Notes: generated from the letters alone by a model not told the origin. A DNA stretch of 64,000 nucleotides from Streptomyces violaceoruber (GCF_033406955.1 NZ_CP137734.1:1240001-1304000), one strand, 5' to 3'. Shown: positions 36,707-47,491, counted from the first letter of the stretch. Made by a program: numbers and translations.

Positions 36707-37480
36707 GTGCCGGTGGAGCTCACGTGGTGGGGTCACGCCACCTGCACGGTCGAGGATTCGGGCATCCGCGTGCTCACCGATCCCCTGTTCGTCCGCCGGC
36801 TGGCCCATCTGCGTCGCAGGCGGGGCGCGGTGCCGCCGCCCGAGGCATGGCGTGCGGACGTGGCGCTGGTCTCCCATCTGCACGCCGACCACCTGCACGT
36901 GCCGTCGCTCGCGCGGCTCGCGCCGGGCACGCGCCTGCTCGTGCCCCGGGGCGCACGCCGGGCGGTGCCGGGGCTGCGGCGGCTCGGTCACCTGGAGCTG
37001 ACCGAGGTGGTGTCGGGTGACGAGACGACCGTCGGTGACCTGCGCATACGGGCGGTCCCGGCGCGGCACGACGGGCGGCGGCTGCCGGTCGGACGGCACC
37101 GCGCCCCCGCGCTCGGCTACGTCGTCGAGGGCGAGGCGCGGACGTACTTCGCCGGGGACACCGGTCTGTTCGACGGCATGGAGCAGGAGGTCGGGCCGGT
37201 CGACGCGGCGCTGCTGCCGGTGGGCGGCTGGGGCCCCTACCTGGGTGCGGAGCACCTGGACGCGGGGCGGGCGGCCGAGGCACTGGCCCGGCTGGCGCCG
37301 CGCACGGCGGTGCCGGTGCACTACGGCACGTACTGGCCGATCGGGATGGACGCCGTGCGCCCCCACGAGTTCCACACGCCGGGCGAGGAGTTCGTGCGCC
37401 TGTCGGCGCTGCGGGCGCCGGGCGTGGCGGTGCACCGGCTGGGGCACGGCGAGAGTGTGCGGGTGGAGGTCGCGCGGTGA
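36707..37480 (+). CDS. Metallo-beta-lactamase-fold hydrolase (UlaG-like)
   Basis: 257-aa MBL-fold protein. The metal motif SHLHADHLH is complete, preceded by WWGHATCTVED (the UlaG/NAPE-PLD-like first strand) and followed by YFAGDTGLFDGM and VHYGTYWP. The GTG at 36707 has AAGGAGG with 7-nt spacing. It overlaps the DedA gene by 4 nt (GTGA). A hydrolase of phosphodiester or lactone substrates is likely; nothing narrows this further. Confidence 0.88.
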   Translation: MPVELTWWGHATCTVEDSGIRVLTDPLFVRRLAHLRRRRGAVPPPEAWRADVALVSHLHADHLHVPSLARLAPGTRLLVPRGARRAVPGLRRLGHLELTEVVSGDETTVGDLRIRAVPARHDGRRLPVGRHRAPALGYVVEGEARTYFAGDTGLFDGMEQEVGPVDAALLPVGGWGPYLGAEHLDAGRAAEALARLAPRTAVPVHYGTYWPIGMDAVRPHEFHTPGEEFVRLSALRAPGVAVHRLGHGESVRVEVAR

Positions 37481-38103
37481 GCTGGCTGGCGGCCGCGACG
37501 CTGGACATACCGACGGAGCCGACGCAGCAGGCGCTCGGCTACCCGTCGCTGTTCCTGCTGGTCCTGATCGGGGCGCTGGTGCCGGTGGTCCCGACGGGGG
37601 CGCTGGTGAGTTCGGCGGCGGTGGTGGCGATGCACCAGACGCTTCCGTTCGCCATGCTGATGGTGTTCGCGACGGCGTCGCTGGCGGCGTTCTGCGGGGA
37701 CATGGCTCTGTACTGGCTGGGCCGGCGCGGGGTGGGCTCGAAGAACGGCTCGCGCTGGCTGGAGGCGATCCGGTCCCGGGCGCCGGAGGACCGGCTGGAG
37801 CAGGCTCAGGACAAGCTCGCCGAGCACGACGTCGCGGTGCTGGTGCTCTCCCGGCTGGTGCCGGCGGGCCGGATACCGGTGATGCTGGCCTGTCTGCTGG
37901 CCGAGTGGCCGCTGCGCCGCTTCGCCCGGGGCAACCTGCCGGCCTGTCTGGCCTGGGCGGTGACGTACCAGCTGATCGGGGTCCTCAGCGGCGCCCTGTT
38001 CAGCAAGCCGTGGGAGGGCGTGGCCGCGGCGATCGCACTGACCGTGCTGGTCAGCGTGGCGCCGGGGGTGTGGCGGCGGCTCCGGGGCCCGGCGAAGGCG
38101 TAG
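37477..38103 (+). CDS. DedA-family membrane protein
   Basis: 208-aa DedA/SNARE-associated membrane protein, a family implicated in undecaprenyl phosphate and phospholipid flipping. It shows about five hydrophobic segments with the conserved GD.ALYWLGRRG-type stretch (GDMALYWLGRRG), SRLVPAGRIPVMLA (the F/L-x-R-x-x-P-x-x-R-like element) and a C-terminal helix. The start overlaps the stop of the MBL gene, indicating a two-gene operon. Confidence 0.88.
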   Translation: MSWLAAATLDIPTEPTQQALGYPSLFLLVLIGALVPVVPTGALVSSAAVVAMHQTLPFAMLMVFATASLAAFCGDMALYWLGRRGVGSKNGSRWLEAIRSRAPEDRLEQAQDKLAEHDVAVLVLSRLVPAGRIPVMLACLLAEWPLRRFARGNLPACLAWAVTYQLIGVLSGALFSKPWEGVAAAIALTVLVSVAPGVWRRLRGPAKA

Positions 38104-38145
38104 GCGTCCGGCGGTCCGGGCCGACGGGTACGGGAACGGGGAGCG

Positions 38146-39186
38146 TCACTCCAGCACGCGGGAGGCGCCGATCGGCAGGTCCCACAGGCGTTCGCGGGGC
38201 AGGCCCGCCTGCTGCCAGGCGGCGCGTACGCGGGCGAGGGGTTCCAGTACCGGCTCCGCGGAGAGCACGAACGTGCCCCAGTGCATCGGCGCCATGCGGC
38301 GCGCGCCGACGTCCTGGGCGGCCCGCACCGCCTCCTCCGGATCGCAGTGCACGTCGCTGAGCCACCAGCGCGGGTCGTAGGCGCCGATGGGGAGCAGCGC
38401 GAGGTCGATGCCGGGGTAGCGGCGGCCGATCCGGGTGAACCAGTGGCCGTACCCGGTGTCACCGGCGAAGTAGACGCGGCGGCCGTCGGGGTCGGTGAGC
38501 ACCCAGCCGCCCCACAGGGTGCGGCAGGTGTCGGTCAGGGAGCGCTTGGACCAGTGGTGGGCCGGGACGAAGTCGAACCGGACCCCGTTCAGCTCGGTCG
38601 CCTCCCACCAGTCCAGCTCGGTGACGTGGGTGAAGCGGCGGCGGTGGAACCAGCGGCCCAGACCGGCCGGGACGAGTACGGGGGTGTCGCGCGGGAGCCG
38701 GCGCAGGGTGGGCGCGTCCAGGTGGTCGTAGTGGTTGTGGCTGATGACGACGGCGTCGACGCGGGGCAGGGCGCTCCAGGGGACGCCGACGGGCGTGACC
38801 CGGGGCGGGGTGCCGAGGATCCGGCGGGACCAGACCGGGTCGGTGAGCACGGTGAGGCCACCGATCCGCACCACCCAGCTGGCGTGTCCGGCCCAGGTGA
38901 CGGCGACGGTGCGCGCGTCCACCCGGGGCAGCGGGCCGGGTGCGCACGGCAGCCGGGGGACGTCGGCGAGTCCGGCCGGGCCGGGTCTGACCGCCCCCTC
39001 GCGGGCGAATCTGGCGAAGGCCTTCAGACCGGGCAGCGGTGCGGTCAGCCGGTCGTGGAAGGTCCGCGGCCACACCCGGTGCTCGGCCGGCGGCCGGGGG
39101 GCGGCGAGCGGCGGGTGGGCGGCGGCCGCGGCGGGGTCCTCGGCGGAGGCGGGGGTGCGCGCGGTCGACCGGGGCTGCTGCGTCAT
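38146..39186 (-). CDS. Metallo-beta-lactamase-fold enzyme (NAPE-PLD/UlaG-like)
   Basis: 346-aa MBL-fold protein with a disordered Ala/Pro N-terminus of about 40 residues. Motifs: VTWAGHASWVVRIGG, the metal site SHNHYDHLD, FVPAHHWSKR, YFAGDTGYG, LLPIGAYDPRWW and MHWGTF. These fit the N-acyl-phosphatidylethanolamine phospholipase D/RomA subgroup. ATG 39186 overlaps the stop of the upstream gene (ATGA). It is the second gene of an operon with an aminotransferase-fold protein. Confidence 0.88.
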   Translation of the reverse strand: MTQQPRSTARTPASAEDPAAAAAHPPLAAPRPPAEHRVWPRTFHDRLTAPLPGLKAFARFAREGAVRPGPAGLADVPRLPCAPGPLPRVDARTVAVTWAGHASWVVRIGGLTVLTDPVWSRRILGTPPRVTPVGVPWSALPRVDAVVISHNHYDHLDAPTLRRLPRDTPVLVPAGLGRWFHRRRFTHVTELDWWEATELNGVRFDFVPAHHWSKRSLTDTCRTLWGGWVLTDPDGRRVYFAGDTGYGHWFTRIGRRYPGIDLALLPIGAYDPRWWLSDVHCDPEEAVRAAQDVGARRMAPMHWGTFVLSAEPVLEPLARVRAAWQQAGLPRERLWDLPIGASRVLE

Positions 39187-40496
39187 CGAGGGGGCTCCCA
39201 TCGCTGAGCGTCGCGGAGACCGTCGAAGACCGACTTCAGACCGGTCAACGCGCGTTGCACGTGTGGCAGTTCCAACGGGTCCGGAGACAGGAGGCATTCC
39301 GCCCGCCGCTCGTCGGTGCCCGCGTCGAGCAGGGGGCCGGTGGCGAGCCGGACCCGCAGGGCGGGCAGGTCGTCGCCGAAGCGGTGTCCGCCGGGGGCGG
39401 GCAGGCCGAGCCGGGCGGTGAGGAAGTCCTCCAGTTCCTGCGCGTCGCCGACGCCCTCGGCACCGAGCGCCTCCCGCAGCGGGCCGAGGTCGGCGTAGAG
39501 GTGGCGCCCCGCCTGCGGGGGCCGGGCGGTGGCGCCCGAGGCGACGACGGCCGCGTGCGCGGCGGCGGCCACGCGCGCGTGCAGGCGTACGGCGGCCGCC
39601 CGCCGTGCGGTGACCGGCTCGGGCTCGCCGAGCGCGTACCCGGCCGCGGCGGCGACGGGTACGGCGACCCGGGCGCCCAGCGCGGTGAGTACGTCCAGCA
39701 CGCGCGCGTGCAGTCCGTTCCCGGCGGCGGAGGCGGGGAAGCGGGCCACGGCGGCCGGCCAGGCCGGCGGGAGCAGCGCACCGGCCAGGTCGGTGACGAC
39801 GGTGACCCGCTCGGGCAGCATCTCGGCGGGGCTGAGGAGCACGGTGGCGTGCGGGTCGTGCAGGGTGTCGCGCCAGGTTTCGTCGCTGACCAGGTGCAGT
39901 CCCTCGCCGGTGGCGGCCTCGACGGTCTCGTGCAGCAGCTCGGGCGGCGCGACGGTACCGGTGGGGTCGTCGGCGACGGACAGCACCAGCAGGCGGGGGT
40001 CGCCGCCCTCCGCGCGGACCCGGCGGACCGTCTCCAGGAGGGCGTACGGGTCCGGTACGCCGCCGGACTCGGCGGGCGTCGGTACGTGGAAGACGGGCCG
40101 GCCCAGCAGTCGTGCGTACGGTGCCCACCAGGCGGCGCAGGGGCGGGGCACCAGGACGTCGCCGCCCAGCGCGGCGGTCAGCGCCAGGAGCAGGGCGCCC
40201 GCGCCGGGGGCGGCGGCGAGGTGACCGGGGTCGGTGGTCAGGCCGCGCCGGTCCCAGTAGCCGCTCGCCGCCTCGAGGAGGGCGGGGGCGCCGCCCGCCG
40301 GTTCACCGCGTGCGCGGCCCGCGGCGGCGGCGAGCACGGCGGACAGTTCGGGCAGCACCGGCAGGCCGTCGTCGGGGAAGTGCGGGCCGTATCGCACGGG
40401 GCCGTGTCCCACGGCACCGGGTCCGGCGCCGTGGCGGCCTGCGGGATCGTGGCCCGCGGGTTTCGTGGCCAGGCCCTCGGGGTCCGTGCGCCGCAT
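39183..40496 (-). CDS. Aminotransferase-fold protein lacking the catalytic lysine
   Basis: 437-aa protein with the fold-type I aminotransferase layout: a large-domain segment PRPCAAWWAPYARLLG, the DDPTGTVAPPELL stretch in place of NPTG, VSDETWRDT in place of the D-x-Y motif, and the C-terminal LRVRLATG that holds the substrate-binding Arg. Where the Schiff-base Lys is expected (S-x-SK) the sequence reads TDLAGALLPPAWP. Only two Lys occur in the whole protein, near residue 12 and near the C-terminus, so it cannot be a normal PLP enzyme. ATG 40496 has GGAGG at 6 nt; an upstream open stretch is repeat-rich and not preferred. Coupled to the MBL gene by ATGA. Confidence 0.8.
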   Translation of the reverse strand: MRRTDPEGLATKPAGHDPAGRHGAGPGAVGHGPVRYGPHFPDDGLPVLPELSAVLAAAAGRARGEPAGGAPALLEAASGYWDRRGLTTDPGHLAAAPGAGALLLALTAALGGDVLVPRPCAAWWAPYARLLGRPVFHVPTPAESGGVPDPYALLETVRRVRAEGGDPRLLVLSVADDPTGTVAPPELLHETVEAATGEGLHLVSDETWRDTLHDPHATVLLSPAEMLPERVTVVTDLAGALLPPAWPAAVARFPASAAGNGLHARVLDVLTALGARVAVPVAAAAGYALGEPEPVTARRAAAVRLHARVAAAAHAAVVASGATARPPQAGRHLYADLGPLREALGAEGVGDAQELEDFLTARLGLPAPGGHRFGDDLPALRVRLATGPLLDAGTDERRAECLLSPDPLELPHVQRALTGLKSVFDGLRDAQRWEPPR

Positions 40497-40705
40497 GCCG
40501 TACCTCCGCGCGGTCCGTGCCGCCTGTCCGTGCCGTGCCCTGGTCCCGTCGGGCCCGTTCCCGTCGGGCCCATCGGTCCCGTTCCCGTTCCCGTCGGTCC
40601 TGTGCTTCGCTCGCCGCTCGTTGATCCCAGTACCCACCGTGGCACCCTGCCAAGGCTCCGGCTCCGGTTGCGCGCGTCACAGCCTGGCCGGCGGCCGCGC
40701 GGGAG

Positions 40706-41686
40706 TCAGCGTTCCCCGTCCTCCCCGCGCAGGCGCAGCCGCAGCCGGTGTGCGGCCGCCCCGCACGCGCCCGCGATCAGGACGCCGCCCGCGACCAGGG
40801 CGGGCACCGAGTCGCCGAAGGTCCCGCCGGCACCGGCCCGCACCCCGTGCTCCGCCGTCGCACCGCCGCAGGGCGTGCCGTGCGCGGAGGTCCCCGTGCG
40901 CGGGGCGGCGGATTCCCGGCACGCGGGCTGAGCGGCACCCGCACCCGCACCGGCACCGGCACCGGCACCGGCACCGGCACCGCTCTCCTCCGGCACGCTC
41001 ATGGTCGCGCTCCAGGGGTCGCCGCCCTCGCCGCCCGAGGCGTCCGGGCAGGCGCCGTCGACGGTCCAGTCGTCGCCGGCCTCAGCGGAGTCGCCGGTCT
41101 CGGCCCAGCCCTCGGTCCCCGCCGAGGGCTCGCCGTCCGTGGCGACGCCTCCCGGGTCCGTGGCGCTCCCCGGGGCCGTGGCGCCCTCCGGGTTCGCCGC
41201 GCCCTCCGGGTCCGTGGCGCCCCCCGGGTCCGTGGTGTCCGCTGCGGGCCGCTCGGCCGCGAAGTCCTCTGCGGCGGCTATGCGCGCGGTGCCGCGGTAG
41301 GCCGGCCCGGACGCCGTTCCCGCGTCGTCCGCCACCTTGCGCAGTGCGACGGTGCCCTCCTCGAAGGCCGCCGAGGTGGCATCGAGGCTCGCGGGCGCGG
41401 ACCCGCCGGTCGGACCGCACGAGACCGAGACCGTGACGGTGTCCCCGGGGCCGGCGTCCGACGGGCTGACCCGCGCCGCGGCCTGCCCGGCGGACGGCGG
41501 CGGGGCCTCCTCGGCGGACGGCGGGGGCACGGCCGCCGAGTCGTCGGCGGGCGGAGGGACGACGGGTTCTCCCGCGCCGGAGGGAGGCGGCGGGACGCCC
41601 GGGTCGGCCGCGCCCACCCCCGCGGAGAGACCGAGGGCGGCACTGGCCAGCACGGCGACGGACAGGGCGCGGGCGGTGCGGCGCAT
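40706..41686 (-). CDS. Exported repeat-rich protein with C-terminal membrane anchor
   Basis: 326-aa hypothetical protein. A signal peptide (ARALSVAVLASAALGLSAGVGAA region) is followed by a Pro-rich linker, a small beta-rich domain with RVSPSDAGPGDTVTVSVSCG, low-complexity Asp-Pro-Gly-Ala repeats and a pure Gly-Ala run (coded by a GCACCG microsatellite at about 40938-40980), then a hydrophobic helix (VPALVAGGVLIAGACG) and a basic tail. AAGGAG precedes ATG 41686. Likely a cell-surface protein; function unknown. Confidence 0.78.
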   Translation of the reverse strand: MRRTARALSVAVLASAALGLSAGVGAADPGVPPPPSGAGEPVVPPPADDSAAVPPPSAEEAPPPSAGQAAARVSPSDAGPGDTVTVSVSCGPTGGSAPASLDATSAAFEEGTVALRKVADDAGTASGPAYRGTARIAAAEDFAAERPAADTTDPGGATDPEGAANPEGATAPGSATDPGGVATDGEPSAGTEGWAETGDSAEAGDDWTVDGACPDASGGEGGDPWSATMSVPEESGAGAGAGAGAGAGAGAAQPACRESAAPRTGTSAHGTPCGGATAEHGVRAGAGGTFGDSVPALVAGGVLIAGACGAAAHRLRLRLRGEDGER

Positions 41687-41784
41687 GGGACGGGCTCCTT
41701 CGAGCGACGGCTTGCGGGGCACTGCACTCGCGCCCCTCGGCCATCACAGCCCGCCCGGCACGGCCGCGCCCGTCACCGTGCTCC

Positions 41785-41796
41785 GTTCGCGCGAAC
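41785..41796. repeat. Palindrome GTTCGCGCGAAC inside a larger inverted repeat
   Basis: A 12-nt perfect palindrome sits between CCCGCCCGG (41750-41758) and CCGGGCGGG (41804-41812). Together these could form a branched hairpin downstream of the sigma factor stop (41826, minus strand), or the palindrome could be an operator for the exported-protein gene. Confidence 0.5.
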
Positions 41797-41825
41797 GCGG
41801 CGTCCGGGCGGGTGAGTCCCGGGTT

Positions 41826-42626
41826 TCACGCCTGCGGACCCGGATCCCGCAGGACCTGCTCCCGCACCCGGTCGCAGCAGCGGGTGATCAGGCGGGAGAC
41901 GTGCATCTGGGAGATGCCGAGCTGCTCCGCGATACGGCTCTGGGTCATGTCGTCGAAGAAGCGCATGTACAGGATGGCGCGCTCGCGCGGAGGCAGGGCG
42001 GCCAGCCGGTCCTTGACCGCCTCGCGGTCGACGACCGTGTCGAGGGCCGGGTCGGGGGCGCCGAGCGCGTCGCCCAGCGAGTAGCCGTCCTCGCTGCCGG
42101 GGAGTTCGGCGTCCAGGGACAGGGCGGTGAAGCTCTCCAGCGCCTCGAGCCCGACCCGGACGTCCTCCTCGCTCAGTTCGGCGCGCTCGGCGATCTCGGC
42201 GACGGTGGGCCTGCGGCCCGGAATGGTCTGGGACAGGTCCTGGCCGGCGAAGCGCACGCGGTTGCGCAGTTCCTGGACCCGGCGCGGCACGTGCAGGGTC
42301 CACATGTGGTCGCGGAAGTGGCGCTTGATCTCCCCGGTGATGGTCGGTACGGCGTAGCTCTCGAAGGCGTTGCCGCGCTCGGGGTCGTACCGGTCGACGG
42401 CCTTGACCAGGCCGAGGGCCGCGACCTGGCGCAGGTCCTCGAAGCTCTCGCCGCGGCTGCGGAATCGTCCCGCCAGCCGTTCGGCCATGGGCAGCCAGGC
42501 CTCGACGATCCGGTCGCGCAGCTCGTCGTGCTCGGGACCGTCGGGAAGGGTGGCGAGCCGACGGAAGGCGTCGGCGGTGTCGGGGGCGTCGTCGTGCGGG
42601 TGCTTCACGCTGGCGTGGATCGGCAT
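41826..42626 (-). CDS. sigK: SigB/F/G-family RNA polymerase sigma factor, probable SigK
   Basis: 266-aa stress-response sigma factor. Region 2 contains ESFEDLRQVAALGLVKAVDRYDPERG and FESYAVPTITGEIKRHFRD; region 3 follows, and region 4 ends with LPPRERAILYMRFFDDMTQSRIAEQLGISQMHVSRL. This is the SigB paralogue group of Streptomyces. The symbol sigK rests on remembered gene order near nitrate reductase and gas vesicle genes, so treat it as probable. ATG 42626 has GAGGGAG 12 nt upstream. No anti-sigma gene is adjacent. Confidence 0.88.
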   Translation of the reverse strand: MPIHASVKHPHDDAPDTADAFRRLATLPDGPEHDELRDRIVEAWLPMAERLAGRFRSRGESFEDLRQVAALGLVKAVDRYDPERGNAFESYAVPTITGEIKRHFRDHMWTLHVPRRVQELRNRVRFAGQDLSQTIPGRRPTVAEIAERAELSEEDVRVGLEALESFTALSLDAELPGSEDGYSLGDALGAPDPALDTVVDREAVKDRLAALPPRERAILYMRFFDDMTQSRIAEQLGISQMHVSRLITRCCDRVREQVLRDPGPQA

Positions 42627-42912
42627 GGTGCGTCGCAACTCCCTCGGAGCGCGGGGTCCCGTCGTCGCACCGGGCGGCAGCCTGGTCGGTGCGTTCCGCG
42701 GATCGCGGCCGGAGGTTGCGGAACCTGCGGCTCGCGGGCGGCGGCACTGTGCCGACGACGGGGCCCTTGGTCGGGCGGTCACCGTGGGAAGGCGTCCGGC
42801 CCCCGGACGGACGCATCCGTGGCGGCGTCGCGCCGCTCCCACGGACGTGCCTCCTGTCCGAAGCACTGAACTTGCCCATGCCCCGTGTCCCCCGCGGCAA
42901 ACCCCCGGTTTC
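42627..42912 (-). other. Sigma factor leader region
   Basis: The 286 nt between the VOC stop and the sigma factor start contain no supported gene. The region holds the SigB-like promoter described separately near its far end, implying a long (about 245 nt) untranslated leader if that promoter is used. Confidence 0.5.
42878..42902 (-). promoter_or_regulatory. Weak SigB-type promoter before the sigma gene
   Basis: On the minus strand GTTT (42899-42902), 15 nt, then GGGCAT (42878-42883). This matches the reported SigB-type pattern GNNT-N14-16-GGGTAC/T except for one base in the -10 box. It would allow autoregulation. Confidence 0.4.
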
Positions 42913-43329
42913 TCAGCCCTTGCGCGGACGGTGGAGGCGCACCATGTTGCCGGCCGGGTCGCGGAAGGCGCAGTCGCGGACGCCGTAGGGCTGGTCGACC
43001 GGTTCCTGGAGGACCTCGGCGCCCGCGGCGCGGACGTGTTCGAAGGTGGCGTCGACGTCGTCGGTGGCGAGGATGACGCCGCGCAGGTGGCCCTTGGCCA
43101 GCAGGTCGGCCATCGCCTGCTTGTCGGCGGCCGAGGCGTTGGGGTCCGCGAGCGGGGGTTCGAGAACGATGTCCACGTCGGGCTGCGCCGGGGAGCCGAG
43201 GGTCACCCAGCGCATTCCCTCGTACCCGACGTCGTTGCGGACCTCCAGGCCGAGCACGTCCCGGTAGAAGGCGAGCGCCCGGTCGTGGTCGTCGACGGCT
43301 ATGAAGCACTGCGAGAGGCTGATGTCCAT
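42913..43329 (-). CDS. Glyoxalase/bleomycin-resistance (VOC) protein
   Basis: 138-aa VOC-superfamily protein. Two beta-alpha-beta-beta-beta modules are visible: CFIAVDDHDRALAFYRDVLGL, and GVILATDDVDATFEHVRAAGAEVL, ending FRDPAGNMVRLHRP. ATG 43329 is used here; an in-frame GTG at 43338 overlaps the AraC stop (GTGA) and may be the real coupled start. The pairing with an AraC-type regulator upstream suggests an inducible detoxification or resistance unit. Confidence 0.85.
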   Translation of the reverse strand: MDISLSQCFIAVDDHDRALAFYRDVLGLEVRNDVGYEGMRWVTLGSPAQPDVDIVLEPPLADPNASAADKQAMADLLAKGHLRGVILATDDVDATFEHVRAAGAEVLQEPVDQPYGVRDCAFRDPAGNMVRLHRPRKG

Positions 43330-43334
43330 GCGCG

Positions 43335-43817
43335 TCACGCTACGGTCGGTGGCGCGGGCGCCGCTTCTCCGTTCCTGACCGACTCGCTCTTGCCGGCCGG
43401 CGTCCCGCTCCTGCCCGGCTCGCCGTTCCTGACCGGCCGGGTGTAGACCTTGGCGACGCAGGCCGGCAGGGCGGCCCCGTCTGCGTGATCGCGCTCCCGG
43501 TAGGCGCTCGGGCTCTCGCCGACCAGTTCGGTGAACCGCGAGCTGAACGACCCCAGCGAGGTACAGCCGACCGCGAAGCAGACCTCGGTGACGCTCATGT
43601 CGCCGCGCCGCAGCAGCGCCATGGCCCGCTCGATGCGGCGCGTCATCAGGTAGCTGTACGGCGTCTCCCCGTAGGCGGCGCGGAAGCTGCGGGAGAAGTG
43701 GCCCGCCGACATGAGGGCGACGCGCGCCAGCGCCGGCACGTCGAGCGGCTCGGCGTACTCGCGGTCCATCAGGTCGCGGGCCCGGCGCAGCCGGGCCAGA
43801 TCCTCCAGCGTCGTCAC
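43335..43817 (-). CDS. AraC-family regulator (HTH domain only)
   Basis: 160-aa regulator. The double HTH of AraC covers residues about 10-105: LDVPALARVALMSAGHFSRSFRAAYGETP and MSVTEVCFAVGCTSLGSFSSRF. No ligand-binding domain is present; a Gly/Pro-rich tail follows. GTG 43817 has a poor ribosome site. It overlaps or abuts the VOC gene, its likely target. Confidence 0.88.
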   Translation of the reverse strand: MTTLEDLARLRRARDLMDREYAEPLDVPALARVALMSAGHFSRSFRAAYGETPYSYLMTRRIERAMALLRRGDMSVTEVCFAVGCTSLGSFSSRFTELVGESPSAYRERDHADGAALPACVAKVYTRPVRNGEPGRSGTPAGKSESVRNGEAAPAPPTVA

Positions 43818-43884
43818 CCGACCACGATCCCACAGCGCCGGACACCCCCGGTAGCGGTTCCGGCGCCGTGGGCAGGGGGCGCGC

Positions 43885-46275
<2,391 letters not shown>

Positions 46276-46424
46276 CGTGTCTCCATCTGTCGGGGGCTCG
46301 GTGAAGGTGACGCCCTCAGTGCCTCGGTGGTCACACGCTAGAGGGCGCCCGGCGGCCCGCGCTTCTCGATTACTGATCCGCTCTCGGGCCGCGGAAATCG
46401 GAGCGGACCCGTCCGGATGAATCC

Positions 46425-46449
46425 GTGTCGGTCCGCGGTGTCCGGGTAC
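46425..46449 (+). promoter_or_regulatory. SigB-type promoter before DUF2795 gene
   Basis: GTGT (46425-46428), 15 nt, then GGGTAC (46444-46449), an exact match to GNNT-N14-16-GGGTAC/T. The expected start point lies about 28 nt before the ATG at 46484. Confidence 0.6.
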
Positions 46450-46483
46450 GCGGTCGGCACCCCTTAAGGATCTGGAGGGAGAC

Positions 46484-46882
46484 ATGCAGCGAGGCAGCGA
46501 CCGGATGAGCGTCCACCGCGACGACGAGATGAAGCATGAACTGCAGGGTCTGCTCAGGTCCGGGCACCCCACCCGCAGCGAGGAGTGGAACGACCCGGAA
46601 CCGGCCGCCGAGGACGATCCGGACGTCATGTACGGACCGGTGACACCGGGCCGCGGACCGACGTATCTGGAGGCCCTGCGGCTCGAGCTGGCCCGGAACC
46701 TGACCCGGGGCAGCTTCCCCGCGGGTCCGCGGGAACTGACCCGCACACTGCGCCGCGGCAACGCGCCGGACGCCCTCGTCGAGGGGCTGGACCGACTGCC
46801 GCACAAGGCGCGCTACGACAACGTCCAGGAGCTGGCGGTGGCCCTCACCGAGAGCGGCCGGTCCGGTTCGCAGGGCGCGTAG
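46484..46882 (+). CDS. DUF2795 family protein
   Basis: 132-aa protein. The C-terminal 75 residues match the DUF2795 plan (ARNLTRGSFPAGPRELTRTL, then LDRLPHKARYDNVQELAVAL). The N-terminus is acidic and probably disordered. GGAGG lies 5 nt before ATG 46484. It is followed 25 nt later by a PfpI-type gene and has a SigB-type promoter, so a stress role is likely. The molecular function is unknown. Confidence 0.85.
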   Translation: MQRGSDRMSVHRDDEMKHELQGLLRSGHPTRSEEWNDPEPAAEDDPDVMYGPVTPGRGPTYLEALRLELARNLTRGSFPAGPRELTRTLRRGNAPDALVEGLDRLPHKARYDNVQELAVALTESGRSGSQGA

Positions 46883-46907
46883 GCGCCGGAAGGGATACCG
46901 AAACTCC

Positions 46908-47450
46908 ATGCGCATCGCATTTCTGACCGCGCCCGAGGGCGTGGAGCAGGTGGAACTGACCGAGCCGTGGCGGGCGGCGAAGGAGGCGGGGCACGATCCG
47001 GTGCTCGTCTCCACGCAGTCCGGCGAGATCCAGGGCTTCGACCACCTCGACAAGGCGGACACGTTCCCCGTCGACGAGGTGGTGGGCGAGACCTCCGCCG
47101 ACGCGTTCGGCGGTCTCGTCCTGCCCGGCGGGGTGGCCAATCCGGACTTCCTGCGAATGGACGAGAAGGCCGTGGCCTTCGTCAAGGACTTCTTCACGCA
47201 GGGCCGGCCGGTGGCCGCCATCTGTCACGCGCCGTGGACGCTCGTGGAGGCGGACGTGGTGCGCGGCCGCACCATGACCTCGTGGCCCAGTCTGCGAACG
47301 GACCTGCGCAACGCGGGCGCCACCTGGGTCGACGAACAGGTCCAGGTCTGCGACGCGGGCGACAACGTCCTGGTCACCAGCCGCAAGCCGGACGACCTCG
47401 AGGCGTTCTGCGAGACCTACCTCGCGCAGTTCGCCAAGGCGGCCGGCTGA
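46908..47450 (+). CDS. PfpI/DJ-1-family protein (deglycase or general stress type)
   Basis: 180-aa DJ-1/PfpI-fold protein. The nucleophile elbow is AAICHAPWTL with the catalytic Cys, and GGLVLPGGVANPDFLR with the acidic partner region precedes it. Length matches YhbO/PfpI proteins that act as glyoxalase-III or deglycase enzymes in carbonyl stress. It is probably co-transcribed with the DUF2795 gene. Confidence 0.9.
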   Translation: MRIAFLTAPEGVEQVELTEPWRAAKEAGHDPVLVSTQSGEIQGFDHLDKADTFPVDEVVGETSADAFGGLVLPGGVANPDFLRMDEKAVAFVKDFFTQGRPVAAICHAPWTLVEADVVRGRTMTSWPSLRTDLRNAGATWVDEQVQVCDAGDNVLVTSRKPDDLEAFCETYLAQFAKAAG

Positions 47451-47491
47451 GACGGACAGGAACAGCGCGGACGACCGAGCGACGGGCGGAC

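Noticed and set aside
40497..40637. N-terminal extension of the aminotransferase-fold protein
   Set aside because: The extension encodes only Asn-Gly-Asp-Pro repeats and lacks a ribosome site, while ATG 40496 has GGAGG at correct spacing.
40630..40655. GGGTAC on the minus strand before the aminotransferase-fold gene
   Set aside because: No GNNT element at 14-16 nt upstream.
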